Source: Cohnella baijiui
GTDB lineage: Bacteria > Bacillota > Bacilli > Paenibacillales > Paenibacillaceae
Direction of reading: 5' to 3'
Assembly (NCBI RefSeq): GCF_020731285.1
Contig: NZ_JAJFOW010000045.1
Span: forward strand, 1 to 52,544
Length of the DNA: 52,544 nt
Shown here one piece after another: positions 1-8,636 of the stretch (positions are counted from its first letter, which is position 1; each line of letters starts with the position of its first letter). Under the pieces are notes generated by a model. It was not told the origin of the DNA and ran no database searches. It worked only from the letters and a program-made list of their open reading frames with translations. The position numbers were made by a program, and so were the translations under genes.

Positions 1-101
1 GGCGACAGGGTCCGTTGTAAGCTTACGCTCGATGTTCAGTTTTCAAGGAGCAATCTTGTCTTCGCGCTCGGCCTCGTTCTTGCTGGCCTCGCAGCGGCGA
101 C
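1..101 (-). other. rRNA operon leader (5' part only; 16S gene lies beyond left edge)
   Basis: On the minus strand positions 50-26 read CTCCTTGAAAACTGAACATC followed by GAGCG. This is the CTTGAAAACTGAACA-type sequence found in Firmicutes pre-rRNA leaders and spacers. It follows a strong promoter (108-136) and points out of the window. In Bacillus the rrnO operon lies directly downstream of gyrA, which matches this layout. The mature 16S sequence itself is not visible, so the identity is an inference from the leader and synteny. Confidence 0.6.
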
Positions 102-107
102 TTAAAT

Positions 108-136
108 AATATATCACGTTACACATGCCCATGCAA
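108..136 (-). promoter_or_regulatory. Sigma-A-type promoter for the rRNA operon
   Basis: Read on the minus strand, the -35 is TTGCAT (136-131), the spacer is 17 nt and the -10 is TATATT (113-108). AT-rich sequence lies upstream of the -35 (137-165), like an UP element. Transcription would start near 101 and run out of the left edge. Confidence 0.6.
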
Positions 137-254
137 GTCTTTTTTTATTCTTTTTATAAATAACCCGAAATCCCTTGCCCCGCAAGGACTGCGGCTTCTC
201 GAAGCCCTGTAAGGGAGGCGTATGGAAACGCGAAATTTGCGGCATTCTCTATAG

Positions 255-292
255 AAAAGACCGGTATTCGGCGAACGCCGAACCCGGTCTTC
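255..292 (-). terminator. Intrinsic terminator after the HD-GYP gene
   Basis: AAGACCGG (257-264) pairs with CCGGTCTT (284-291). An inner stem of TTCGGC and GCCGAA extends it. On the minus strand it is followed by TTTT. It ends transcription of the HD-GYP gene before the rRNA promoter. Confidence 0.6.
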
Positions 293-312
293 ATAAACGT
301 GCGCGATGGCAA

Positions 313-1380
313 TCACGGCGAGTAAATCGCGCAGATGTACAGGTCCCTCGTCTGGGCCAGATTCACGATCTCGCCGAAGATTGAAACCATCGGCCGCGTC
401 GGATGCTGCCGATCGGTAAAGACGACTTCCCCGACACGGTTGTCGTTCAACTGAACGAGCATCCCGCTCTGGAACTGGGTCGTCTTTTCGACGAACGTCT
501 GAACCATCAGCGGATCGAGCTTGCCGAACGCTTCGGCCTGGAGCTCCTCAAGCACGAGATAGGGCGACTGGGCTTCGCGGTGCGTCCGCGTGGACGTCAT
601 TGCATGGTACACGTCCGCCACCGCCACTACGCGGGCATAAGGATGGATCCGGTCTCCGGTCACCCGCATCGGATAGCCGCTGCCGTCGATCCGTTCATGA
701 TGCTGCAGCGCGGCGAGCGACACGCCCTGATTCAGAGATGCGACACCCTCGAGCATGCGGAAGCCGTAGACCGTGTGCTGACGCATCTCGTTCACTTCTT
801 CGGGGGTCAAGCGTCCCGGCTTGCGGAAGATGGCCGGATCGACCCGCGTGTTCCCGATGTCGTGCAGCAGGCCGGCGAGAGCTGCCGGAACCAAGTCCTT
901 CTCCGGCATCCTCATCCAGCGCGCCAACTGATAGGAAGTGAGCGCGGTCAGGATGCTGTTGCGGATCCAGGGCACGATCGCGACCTCCTGCGGCGGAACG
1001 AAGGTCAGCGCATGATAGTCCGCGATACGTTCCAGCAGCTCCTTCAACCCGTTGCGGATATCGAGAATGGGGAGTCTCTGACCGGGACTCATCATCTGGA
1101 ACGTGACCTTCATCAGCTTCTCCATTCTGGAGAACGCTTGTTGGAGAGGCGTGAGCGGAGAGGAGGTCTCCTGCTGCTGCTCCTCCTCTTCCGCGGCCTC
1201 GACTTCACTTAGTCCTGCACGCCGGATATCGACGCTGGGGATGAGGTACGCCTGCAAGATCTCCAGGTCGCGCGGGCCCAGCACCCGTCCTTCCGGGAAC
1301 AAGAGATTGCCGAAGCCCGTCTGGACTTCCCGACCCAGGCGGTCTCCCGATTGCACTTGCGCGATGGGCAGCACCGGCAT
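313..1380 (-). CDS. HD-GYP domain phosphohydrolase (putative c-di-GMP phosphodiesterase)
   Basis: A 355-residue soluble protein. The N-terminal 50 residues resemble the small domain that often precedes HD-GYP domains. A Glu/Gln-rich linker runs from about 58 to 72. The HD-GYP domain spans roughly 140-290: HD dyad in LHDIGN (H173-D174), HH at 227-228 and the GSGYP signature at 233-237, all intact. HD-GYP proteins hydrolyse cyclic dinucleotides, usually c-di-GMP; the substrate here is inferred from the family. The start ATG has GGGGAGGAT just upstream. The gene lies 26 bases after gyrA on the same strand and probably shares its transcript. No sensor or membrane segment was seen. Confidence 0.85.
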   Translation of the reverse strand: MPVLPIAQVQSGDRLGREVQTGFGNLLFPEGRVLGPRDLEILQAYLIPSVDIRRAGLSEVEAAEEEEQQQETSSPLTPLQQAFSRMEKLMKVTFQMMSPGQRLPILDIRNGLKELLERIADYHALTFVPPQEVAIVPWIRNSILTALTSYQLARWMRMPEKDLVPAALAGLLHDIGNTRVDPAIFRKPGRLTPEEVNEMRQHTVYGFRMLEGVASLNQGVSLAALQHHERIDGSGYPMRVTGDRIHPYARVVAVADVYHAMTSTRTHREAQSPYLVLEELQAEAFGKLDPLMVQTFVEKTTQFQSGMLVQLNDNRVGEVVFTDRQHPTRPMVSIFGEIVNLAQTRDLYICAIYSP

Positions 1381-1406
1381 GCCGCTTATCCTCCCCGTAT
1401 CATCCG

Positions 1407-3902
1407 CTATTCAGCGGCGTCCGTGTTCTCCGAAGGAGCCGAACCTTCGGCGGCTTCGTCTTCTTGTTCATCGGTTTCTTCGTTCCGCGGAGCGCGAGCC
1501 ACCGTCGCGACGAAGTCCTCGTCCTTGATGTTGATGAGCTTCACGCCTTGCGTGATCCGGCCCATCGTGTTGATGCCCGACATGCTCGTCCGGATGAGCG
1601 TCCCCGAGGACGTCATGATCATGAGATCCTCTTCGTCGGAGACGACCTTCAGCGAGACGATCGAGCCGTTTTTGTCCGTGACGTTCAACGTCTTGATCCC
1701 TTTGCCGCCGCGCGACTGCGTGCGGTACTCGGTCACCGGCGTACGCTTGCCGTAGCCCTTGGACGTGACGATAAGCACGTCGCGGGTCGGATCGGCGATA
1801 TCCATGTCGATGACGCTGTCGCCTCCGTCGAGCGCGATCCCCTTGACGCCCGTCGCCGAGCGTCCCATCGAGCGAACGTCCTGCTCGGAGAAGCGGATGG
1901 ACATCCCCTGTGCCGTCCCGATGACGATTTCGGCGTCGCCATCGGTCAGCTTGACGCCGATGAGGTCGTCGTCTTCGCGCAGCACGATCGCGATCAGGCC
2001 GACTTTGCGAATGTTCGCGTAATCGTCGAGCGGCGTCTTCTTGACGATGCCCGCACGGGTCGCGAAGAACAAGTACTTGTTCGGCTCGAACGACTCGACC
2101 GGAATGACGGCGTTGATCGTCTCGCCCTGCTCGATCTGGATCAGGTTGATGATCGGCGTGCCGCGGGCCGTCCGGCTGAGATCCGGGATCTCGTATGCCT
2201 TGAGCCGGAACACTCGCCCCTTGTTCGTGAAGAACAGGAGGAAGTGGTGCGTATTGGAAACGAACAGATGCTCGATAAAGTCGTCATTCTTCGTATCCAT
2301 GCCGACGACGCCGCGTCCGCCCCGCTTCTGGCTGCGATAAGTGGATACCGGCAGGCGCTTGATGTAGCCGGTGTGCGTCATCGTGATGACGACGTCGTCG
2401 CGCGGGATCAGATCCTCGTCCAAAATCTCTTCGTCGCTGATCGTGATCTCGGTGCGGCGTTCGTCGCCGAAGCGCTCCTTGATCTCCTCCAGCTCGGTAT
2501 CGATGATGTCCAGCACGAGCTGTTCGTCGGCGAGAATCGCCTTGTATTCCGCGATCTTGGCCAGGAGTTCCTGGTACTCGGCTTCGATCTTCTCGCGTTC
2601 GAGGCCGGTCAGGCGCTGCAGGCGCATCTCGAGGATCGCCTGCGCCTGGTCGTGGGACAGGCCAAAGCGCGACATCAAGCCTTCGCGGGCTTGATCCGTC
2701 GTCTGGGACGCGCGGATGAGCGCGATGACTTCATCCAGATGGTCGAGCGCGATGCGCAGACCTTCGAGAATGTGCGCGCGGGCTTCCGCTTTTTTCAGGT
2801 CGTACTCGGTCCGTCGGCGGATAACCTCGATCTGGTGCTGGATGTAGTGATGCAGCACGTCACGAAGGTTCAGCACCTTCGGTTCCTTGTTCACGATCGC
2901 GATCATGTTCACGCCGAAGCTCGACTGCATCGCCGTTTGCTTGTACAGGTTGTTCAGGACGACGTTCGGGTTGACGTCGCGGCGCAGCTCGATGACGATG
3001 CGCATCCCGTTGCGGTCGGACTCGTCCCGCAGGTCCGTGATGCCGTCGATTTTCTTCTCGCGGACGAGCTCGGCGATCTTCTCGACGAGGCGGGCCTTGT
3101 TAACCTGGTAGGGGATCTCGTGAACGATGATCCTCGCCTTGCCGTTATTCTCCTCGATCTCCGCGCGGGCCCGCATTGTGATAGAGCCTCGTCCGGTGTT
3201 GTAGGCCTGGCGAATGCCCTCGCGGCCCAAAATATAGCCGGCCGTAGGGAAGTCCGGGCCTTTGATGTATTCCATCAGGTCATTCGGCGTCAGTTCCGGA
3301 TCCTTGATCAGCGCTTGGACGCCGTTGATGACTTCGGTCAGGTTGTGCGGAGGAATGTTCGTCGCCATGCCGACGGCGATACCGGTCGTGCCGTTGACGA
3401 GCAGATTCGGGAACCGTGCCGGCAGCACTTCCGGCTCGAGCTCCTCGCCGTCATAGTTCGGAATGAAGTTGACGGTCTCCTTGTTGATGTCCCGCAGCAT
3501 CTCCATCGAGATCTTGGAAAGTCGCGACTCGGTGTACCGCATCGCCGCCGCCATGTCTCCGTCGATCGAGCCGAAGTTGCCGTGGCCTTCGACAAGCATG
3601 TAGCGCATCGAGAAGTCCTGCGCCATCCGCACCATCGCCTCGTAGATCGAGGAGTCGCCGTGCGGATGATACTTGCCCATGACGTCGCCGACGATACGGG
3701 CCGACTTCTTGAACGGCTTGTCCGGAGACATGCCGAGCTCGGACATGCCGTACAGGATGCGCCGAAGCACCGGCTTCAGGCCGTCCCGGACGTCCGGCAA
3801 TGCACGGCTGACGATAATGCTCATTGCGTAACTCATAAACGATTCTCGCATCTCGACCCCGATATCGCGGTCGAAAAGTGCGGAGCGTTGCTCTTCCGCC
3901 AT
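1407..3902 (-). CDS. gyrA: DNA gyrase subunit A
   Basis: An 831-residue A subunit of the type II topoisomerase that introduces negative supercoils (A2B2 with GyrB). The catalytic tyrosine is Y123 in AAMRYTESR. The quinolone-resistance region reads HPHGDSSIYE with S84 and E88, the usual sensitive-type residues. The C-terminal beta-pinwheel carries the GyrA box QKRGGRG and ends in a long acidic tail (about the last 30 residues), which is common in this group. AAGGAGGATC lies 5-6 bases before the ATG. Unlike in Bacillus it is separated from gyrB by a plus-strand gene, so it needs its own promoter. Confidence 0.98.
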   Translation of the reverse strand: MAEEQRSALFDRDIGVEMRESFMSYAMSIIVSRALPDVRDGLKPVLRRILYGMSELGMSPDKPFKKSARIVGDVMGKYHPHGDSSIYEAMVRMAQDFSMRYMLVEGHGNFGSIDGDMAAAMRYTESRLSKISMEMLRDINKETVNFIPNYDGEELEPEVLPARFPNLLVNGTTGIAVGMATNIPPHNLTEVINGVQALIKDPELTPNDLMEYIKGPDFPTAGYILGREGIRQAYNTGRGSITMRARAEIEENNGKARIIVHEIPYQVNKARLVEKIAELVREKKIDGITDLRDESDRNGMRIVIELRRDVNPNVVLNNLYKQTAMQSSFGVNMIAIVNKEPKVLNLRDVLHHYIQHQIEVIRRRTEYDLKKAEARAHILEGLRIALDHLDEVIALIRASQTTDQAREGLMSRFGLSHDQAQAILEMRLQRLTGLEREKIEAEYQELLAKIAEYKAILADEQLVLDIIDTELEEIKERFGDERRTEITISDEEILDEDLIPRDDVVITMTHTGYIKRLPVSTYRSQKRGGRGVVGMDTKNDDFIEHLFVSNTHHFLLFFTNKGRVFRLKAYEIPDLSRTARGTPIINLIQIEQGETINAVIPVESFEPNKYLFFATRAGIVKKTPLDDYANIRKVGLIAIVLREDDDLIGVKLTDGDAEIVIGTAQGMSIRFSEQDVRSMGRSATGVKGIALDGGDSVIDMDIADPTRDVLIVTSKGYGKRTPVTEYRTQSRGGKGIKTLNVTDKNGSIVSLKVVSDEEDLMIMTSSGTLIRTSMSGINTMGRITQGVKLINIKDEDFVATVARAPRNEETDEQEDEAAEGSAPSENTDAAE

Positions 3903-3994
3903 GCAGATCCTCCTTCAACATTGCACGCATATGGTCGCTAGCCACGGTACGCCATGGCTTGTGTCTTCATAAAGTAAAAAGGATGAATAATTCC

Positions 3995-4003
3995 ATTATA
4001 GCA
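3995..4003 (-). promoter_or_regulatory. Extended -10 promoter for gyrA
   Basis: On the minus strand TGCTATAAT is read at 4003-3995, a consensus -10 with the TGN extension. No good -35 is visible at the usual distance. It lies about 95 bases before the gyrA start and is the only consensus -10 in the 133-base gap. Confidence 0.45.
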
Positions 4004-4035
4004 TAATGTTGACGGGAAAGGTGGCGTGAACCCCT

Positions 4036-4851
4036 ATGCCGATCCGCCGCGTCGTCAGCAAGTGGTCGAAGACCGACGCCCTTCTCGCTTCCCCCGAACT
4101 CCGTACCTACGTGCCCGATACGCGAAAATTCGGTCGCCCGGCGTTGGAAGAGATGCTCCACCGCTTCGGCATGGTCTACGTCAAACCGATCCGCGGCACG
4201 TTCGGCCTCGGCGTCATCCGCGTCGAGTACGATGCCTCCGCCGCCGAACCGTACTTCTTTCAATCCGGCGAGCGGCTGTACCGGTTCTCGTCGTTCGACG
4301 CCATGTACGCCGCGCTCCAGCGGGCCAAGCGTCCGCGGGATTATCTCGTTCAGCAGGGCATCGAGCTGCTGCGCCATAACGGACGGCGCTTCGACTTTCG
4401 GGTCATGGTCCAGCAGAGTCCAGCCGGCCGATGGGAGTCGACCGGCACGATCGGCCGGCTTGCGCACCCCCGCAAAATCGTGACCAACTACCACAGCGGG
4501 GGCACACCGATGCCGTTCGAGACGCTGATGAAGGAAGCGTGCGCCCAGCGCGGCATCTCCCTTGCCGACTACCATAAGTGGCTGCATCTCCTTGGGGTGC
4601 GTACGGTCCAGACGCTGGAGCGCCGGTTCCCGGGACTCAAGGAGGTCGGCATCGATGTCGCCGTCGACCGGGACATGAAGCCGTGGATCCTCGAAGTGAA
4701 CACCAAGCCGGATCCGTATATATTTCTGCACCTGCCGGACCGAAGCGTCTATCGCCGCATTCGCGCCTACGCCGTCGCTTACGGACGCTTCCGCAAGAAG
4801 TCCAAGCGGGTCCATCGACGCCGTGGAGGCAGGCGGCGCACATCGGGGTAA
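4036..4851 (+). CDS. YheC/YheD family ATP-grasp protein (spore coat-associated family)
   Basis: A 271-residue member of the YheC/D family, whose Bacillus relatives are endospore coat-associated. ATP-grasp-like features are visible. The family's FGLGVIRVE stretch falls near residues 55-63. YLVQQGIEL and FDFRVMVQ form the central sheet, and GIDVAVDRDMKPWILEVNTKPDP (about 208-230) is the metal/ATP-binding end with acidic and Asn ligands. The C-terminus is very basic. It is shorter than the 350-450 residues of many YheC/D proteins because it lacks the N-terminal domain. It is the only plus-strand gene between gyrA and gyrB. The substrate is unknown. Confidence 0.8.
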   Translation: MPIRRVVSKWSKTDALLASPELRTYVPDTRKFGRPALEEMLHRFGMVYVKPIRGTFGLGVIRVEYDASAAEPYFFQSGERLYRFSSFDAMYAALQRAKRPRDYLVQQGIELLRHNGRRFDFRVMVQQSPAGRWESTGTIGRLAHPRKIVTNYHSGGTPMPFETLMKEACAQRGISLADYHKWLHLLGVRTVQTLERRFPGLKEVGIDVAVDRDMKPWILEVNTKPDPYIFLHLPDRSVYRRIRAYAVAYGRFRKKSKRVHRRRGGRRRTSG

Positions 4852-4852
4852 A

Positions 4853-4906
4853 CAAGTAAAAACGGCTTCGCCGTCCTCAGATGAGGGCGAGACGTTTTTA
4901 TCGGAG
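4853..4906 (-). repeat. Dispersed palindromic repeat, copy A (inverted orientation)
   Basis: Contains CAAGTAAAAACGGC (4853-4866) and GACGTTTTTATCGGAGA (4891-4907). TAAAAACG (4857-4864) pairs with CGTTTTTA (4893-4900), and an inner CCTCA/TGAGG stem closes the hairpin. The ends match three other copies in this window (14401-14454, 38973-39034, 39076-39130). A- and T-tracts on both sides mean it could also end transcription of the converging YheC/D and gyrB genes. Confidence 0.7.
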
Positions 4907-4952
4907 ACCATTTTGAAATGATAAAAGTGAAACTTATAAATTCTAAATGGTT

Positions 4953-4997
4953 AAAAAAGGAACACCCGCCGTTCGAACTCCGTTCGGCGGGCGGGTG
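4953..4997 (-). terminator. Intrinsic terminator after gyrB
   Basis: CACCCGCC (4963-4970) pairs with GGCGGGTG (4990-4997). An inner CGAAC/GTTCG stem extends it. On the minus strand six T residues follow (4958-4953). Confidence 0.6.
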
Positions 4998-5036
4998 CTG
5001 CGTAAGTTCCGGGTCGCAGGGCGGCCGAGACGCTTG

Positions 5037-6947
5037 CTAGATATCCAGGTCTTTCACGTGACGCGCATGCGCGTTAATGAAATCCCGGCGGGGTTCGACG
5101 TTGTCGCCCATGAGCGTATCGAACATGATGTCCGCCTGGATGGCGTCCTCGATGCGGACCTGGAGCATCGTGCGGCTCTCCGGATCCATCGTCGTCTCCC
5201 ACAGCTGCTCGGCGTTCATCTCGCCGAGACCTTTGTACCGCTGGACGTTGACCTTGGCGCCTTCGCCGAACTCGGCGATGATCCGGTCGCGCTCCGCCTC
5301 CGTCTGCGAATAACGGACGACCTTGTTGCGCTCGATCTTGAACAGCGGCGGCTGCGCGATGTACACGTAGCCTTCCTCGATCAGGTTGCGCATGTACCGG
5401 TAGAAGAACGTCAGCAGCAGCGTGCGGATATGCGCGCCGTCGACGTCGGCGTCGGTCATGATGATGATCTTGTGGTAGCGTGCCTTCGAGATGTCGAAGT
5501 CTTCGCTGATCCCCGTGCCGAGCGCCGTGATGATCGCACGGATCTCGAGATTGGACAAGATGCGGTCGAGGCGGGCCTTCTCGACGTTCAGGATTTTGCC
5601 CCGCAGCGGCAGGATCGCCTGGAAGTGACGATCGCGGCCTTGCTTGGCCGAGCCGCCCGCAGAGTCGCCTTCGACGATGTACAGCTCGCTGATCGACGCG
5701 TCCTTGGACGAGCAGTCCGCGAGTTTGCCGGGAAGCGAGCTCACTTCGAGCGCGCCCTTGCGCCGTGTCAACTCGCGCGCCTTGCGCGCCGCTTCGCGGG
5801 CGCGGGAAGCCTGCAGCGACTTCTCGACGACCTTGCGCGCGACGCCCGGGTTCTCGCCCATGAATTCGAGCAGCTTATCCGCGAACAGCGATTCCACGAT
5901 GCCGCGCACTTCGCTGTTGCCGAGCTTGGTCTTCGTCTGTCCTTCGAACTGCGGCTCCGGGATCTTGACGGAGATGATCGCCGTCAGCCCCTCGCGGCAG
6001 TCGTCGCCGGTCAGATTGGACTCGCTTTCCTTGATCATGCCCATCTTGCGGGCGTAGTCGTTGATGATCCGGGTGAGCGCGCTCTTGAAGCCGGATTCGT
6101 GGGTGCCGCCCTCGTGCGTGTTGATATTGTTCGCGAACGAATAGATGTTCTCGGTGTAGCTGTCGTTGTACTGCATCGCGATCTCGCACGCGATGTGGTC
6201 TCTCACGCCTTCGACGTAGATCGGCTGCTCGTGCAGCGCCTCGCGGGTCCGGTTGAGGTACTGTACGAACTCCATGATGCCGCCGTCGTATTTGAACGAA
6301 TCGTGCATCCCCGTCCGCTCGTCGGTCAGCGTCAGCTGGATGCCCTTGTTCAGAAACGCCAGCTCGCGGATCCGGCCGACGAGGACGTCGTATTCGTAGA
6401 CCGTCGTCTCGGTGAAGATCTCGGGGTCCGGCTTGAAGCTGACCGTCGTGCCGGTCTCCTCCGACGCACCGACGACCTTGACGTCGTATTGAGGGACGCC
6501 TCGGCGATATTCCTGCTGGTAGATCTGGCCGTGGAGCTTGACCTGTACCTTCACGTGCTCGGACAGCGCGTTCACGACCGAGACGCCGACGCCGTGGAGG
6601 CCGCCGGATACTTTGTAGCCTTCGCCGCCGAATTTGCCGCCGGCGTGAAGCACGGTCATGACGACTTCGAGCGTCGACTTTTTGAGCTTGACGTTTTCCC
6701 CGACCGGGATGCCCCGGCCGTTGTCGACGACGGTCACGCTATTATCTTCATGAACGATGACGTCCACCCGAGTGCAATATCCCGCCAGCGCTTCGTCGAT
6801 ACTGTTGTCGACGACTTCCCAAACGAGATGGTGAAGCCCCTTGCCGCTCGTCGAACCGATGTACATCCCGGGACGTTTGCGGACCGCTTCGAGGCCTTCG
6901 AGTACCTGAATCTGACTCTCATCGTACGAGTTGTGTTGCGAATTCAC
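5037..6947 (-). CDS. gyrB: DNA gyrase subunit B
   Basis: The ATPase and Toprim subunit of gyrase. Visible motifs are the GHKL nucleotide-binding EVVDNSIDEALAG and GRGIPV, then Toprim EGDSAGGSAKQGRDR and DADVDGAHIRTLL near the C-terminal third. The length is 636 residues, normal for Firmicutes. The start is chosen as GTG at 6947. The strong site GGAGGG (6961-6956) sits 8 bases before it, but only 2 bases before an in-frame TTG at 6953 that would add two residues. Last gene of the dnaA-dnaN-yaaA-recF-remB-gyrB cluster. Confidence 0.97.
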   Translation of the reverse strand: MNSQHNSYDESQIQVLEGLEAVRKRPGMYIGSTSGKGLHHLVWEVVDNSIDEALAGYCTRVDVIVHEDNSVTVVDNGRGIPVGENVKLKKSTLEVVMTVLHAGGKFGGEGYKVSGGLHGVGVSVVNALSEHVKVQVKLHGQIYQQEYRRGVPQYDVKVVGASEETGTTVSFKPDPEIFTETTVYEYDVLVGRIRELAFLNKGIQLTLTDERTGMHDSFKYDGGIMEFVQYLNRTREALHEQPIYVEGVRDHIACEIAMQYNDSYTENIYSFANNINTHEGGTHESGFKSALTRIINDYARKMGMIKESESNLTGDDCREGLTAIISVKIPEPQFEGQTKTKLGNSEVRGIVESLFADKLLEFMGENPGVARKVVEKSLQASRAREAARKARELTRRKGALEVSSLPGKLADCSSKDASISELYIVEGDSAGGSAKQGRDRHFQAILPLRGKILNVEKARLDRILSNLEIRAIITALGTGISEDFDISKARYHKIIIMTDADVDGAHIRTLLLTFFYRYMRNLIEEGYVYIAQPPLFKIERNKVVRYSQTEAERDRIIAEFGEGAKVNVQRYKGLGEMNAEQLWETTMDPESRTMLQVRIEDAIQADIMFDTLMGDNVEPRRDFINAHARHVKDLDI

Positions 6948-6990
6948 GGACAAATCCCTCCACCGCCTTCTTTACGTTGACGCGTTACCG

Positions 6991-7239
6991 CTACAAATCC
7001 ACCAGATGATGAGCCCGCTTCTTGAGGGTAGACGACGAGATCGGCGAGTAGTACACCCTCTCTTCCGTGACGACGATCGATTTCGGCTCTTCTTCGCCGA
7101 TCGTCTCGACTTCTCGGTTTTTGCGGGCTTGCGCGACGAATTGCCGGGACAGCTTGGAAGACTGCTCGATGGAAATGTCGAAGATCGCCACCAGCTGTGA
7201 CGTTCGGATGATCTTTTCCCCGCCGAGATGGATATACAT
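6991..7239 (-). CDS. remB: Extracellular matrix regulator RemB (DUF370)
   Basis: An 82-residue protein starting MYIHLGGEKII, typical of the RemA/RemB (YaaB) family. In Bacillus RemA activates biofilm matrix genes by binding DNA; RemB is its paralogue. It lies exactly where yaaB lies in Bacillus, between recF and gyrB. GGAGGCGAAAC precedes the ATG. The role is inferred from family and position. Confidence 0.85.
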   Translation of the reverse strand: MYIHLGGEKIIRTSQLVAIFDISIEQSSKLSRQFVAQARKNREVETIGEEEPKSIVVTEERVYYSPISSSTLKKRAHHLVDL

Positions 7240-7266
7240 GTTTCGCCTCCTCTTCGCCCTCAGGTC

Positions 7267-8385
7267 TCAGGCCAGCACCGATCCATTGCGCACATGATAG
7301 ATAGAGGCATCCTTCAGCCTGCTCATGTTCACGCTTTCGAGCCCCGTCGTCGTGATGAACGTCTGCACGCGGCTCTGGAACGTCTCGATCAGCTGGGTCT
7401 GCCGCTCTTGATCAAGCTCGGACAACACGTCGTCCAGCAATAGCAGGGGATATTCCCCGATCTCCTCGCGCATCAGCTCGAGCTCCGCGAGCTTGAGCGA
7501 CAGCGCGGCCGTCCGCTGCTGGCCCTGCGATCCGAACGTTTGGACGTCTCTGCCGTTGATGGCGAACGCCAAGTCGTCCCGATGCGGGCCCACGAGCGTG
7601 GTGCCGCGCCGGAATTCCTGATCTTTGCCTTGTGTTAACTTTATCATAAATTGCTGCAATAAAGAAGATTGATCTTGGAAGGCCGCGGCGTCCCCGCCTC
7701 CGAATGAAGGCTTGTACTCCACCGTCAATTGTTCGGTTCCGCCCGTGATGCCGGCGTGAATCTTCTCCGCCCAGCGTTGGAGTTGATAGATAAAGTTTTG
7801 CCTTCTCTGCATCATTTTAACACCGCACTGCGCCAATTGTTCGTTCCACACTTCGAGCAGGTCCGCCGAAGCGCGGGACGGGTCGGTCGCCTTGAGGTAG
7901 TTGTTGCGCTGCTGCAAGATTTTCTGGTATTGGTGCGAATCGTACAAATAGCCGGGGTGCACCTGGCCGATCTCCATGTCCATGAAGCGGCGGCGCACAC
8001 CCGGCGCACCCTTGACGATATCCAGATCTTCCGGCGCGAACAGCACGACGTTCAGCGTGCCGACGAAGCCGCTGAGCTTGCGCTGCTCGAGGCCGTTCAC
8101 CTTCGCCTTCTTGCCCTGCGCGGACAGCTGGAGCTCGATCTCCGCGGTCCCGTGCCTGCGCTCGACTTCAGCTTTCAGCCTGGCGGACGATTCGCTCCAG
8201 CCAATCAATTCCTTGTCCTTCGAAGTGCGATGCGACTTGGTCAGCGCCAGCACGTGGATCGCCTCGAGCAGATTCGTCTTGCCCTGCGCGTTCGGTCCGA
8301 TCATGATGTTGACGCCGGCGCCGGTCGCCAGCTCCAGATGGCTGAAGTTGCGGTAGCCGTGCAGTTCCAACCGATTCAGTTGCAT
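7267..8385 (-). CDS. recF: DNA replication and repair protein RecF
   Basis: A 372-residue SMC-like ATPase that helps RecA load at gaps through RecOR. Walker A is GPNAQGKTNLLEAI (about 31-44). The ABC signature region and Walker B LLLLDDVLSELD lie near 300-312, with the start MQLNRLELHGYRNF typical of RecF. AAAGGGAGC lies 6-8 bases before the ATG. Conserved position between yaaA and remB. Length and motifs are intact. Confidence 0.97.
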   Translation of the reverse strand: MQLNRLELHGYRNFSHLELATGAGVNIMIGPNAQGKTNLLEAIHVLALTKSHRTSKDKELIGWSESSARLKAEVERRHGTAEIELQLSAQGKKAKVNGLEQRKLSGFVGTLNVVLFAPEDLDIVKGAPGVRRRFMDMEIGQVHPGYLYDSHQYQKILQQRNNYLKATDPSRASADLLEVWNEQLAQCGVKMMQRRQNFIYQLQRWAEKIHAGITGGTEQLTVEYKPSFGGGDAAAFQDQSSLLQQFMIKLTQGKDQEFRRGTTLVGPHRDDLAFAINGRDVQTFGSQGQQRTAALSLKLAELELMREEIGEYPLLLLDDVLSELDQERQTQLIETFQSRVQTFITTTGLESVNMSRLKDASIYHVRNGSVLA

Positions 8386-8407
8386 CCGATGCTCCCTTTC
8401 CGTAGGC

Positions 8408-8623
8408 CTAGCGGGCGACGACCGTGAACGTGCCGCACCCTTCCACCTCGATCACATCGCCGGGCCGCAGCTTGCGGCCGCGGCGATTTTCCGGCTCTCC
8501 GTTCACCGTTACTTGGCGTTCCTGCAGGAAAAACTTCACTTCTCCCCCGGATCCGATGCAATCTCCCAGCTGCAGCAGCTGCTGCAGCTGGATGTACTCG
8601 GTCGAGATGTCGATTTCCTTCAT
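8408..8623 (-). CDS. yaaA: S4-domain RNA-binding protein YaaA
   Basis: A 71-residue S4 RNA-binding domain protein. VKFFLQERQVTVNGE followed by RRGRKLRPGDVIEVEG is the S4 pattern. Bacillus YaaA is linked to late 50S assembly. It lies between dnaN and recF as in Bacillus. Its ribosome-binding site AAGGAGCC overlaps the dnaN stop codon (8637-8639), so the two genes are probably translationally coupled. Confidence 0.9.
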   Translation of the reverse strand: MKEIDISTEYIQLQQLLQLGDCIGSGGEVKFFLQERQVTVNGEPENRRGRKLRPGDVIEVEGCGTFTVVAR

Positions 8624-8636
8624 CGTTCGCGGCTCC

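Noticed and set aside
1464..3941. An 825-codon open frame on the plus strand opposite gyrA
   Set aside because: It mirrors gyrA codons in a GC-rich genome, has no ribosome-binding site or family pattern, and gyrA is certain. Similar long antisense frames opposite gyrB (4947-6980), gdpP (46035-48800) and the amidohydrolase (43074-45338) were dropped for the same reason.
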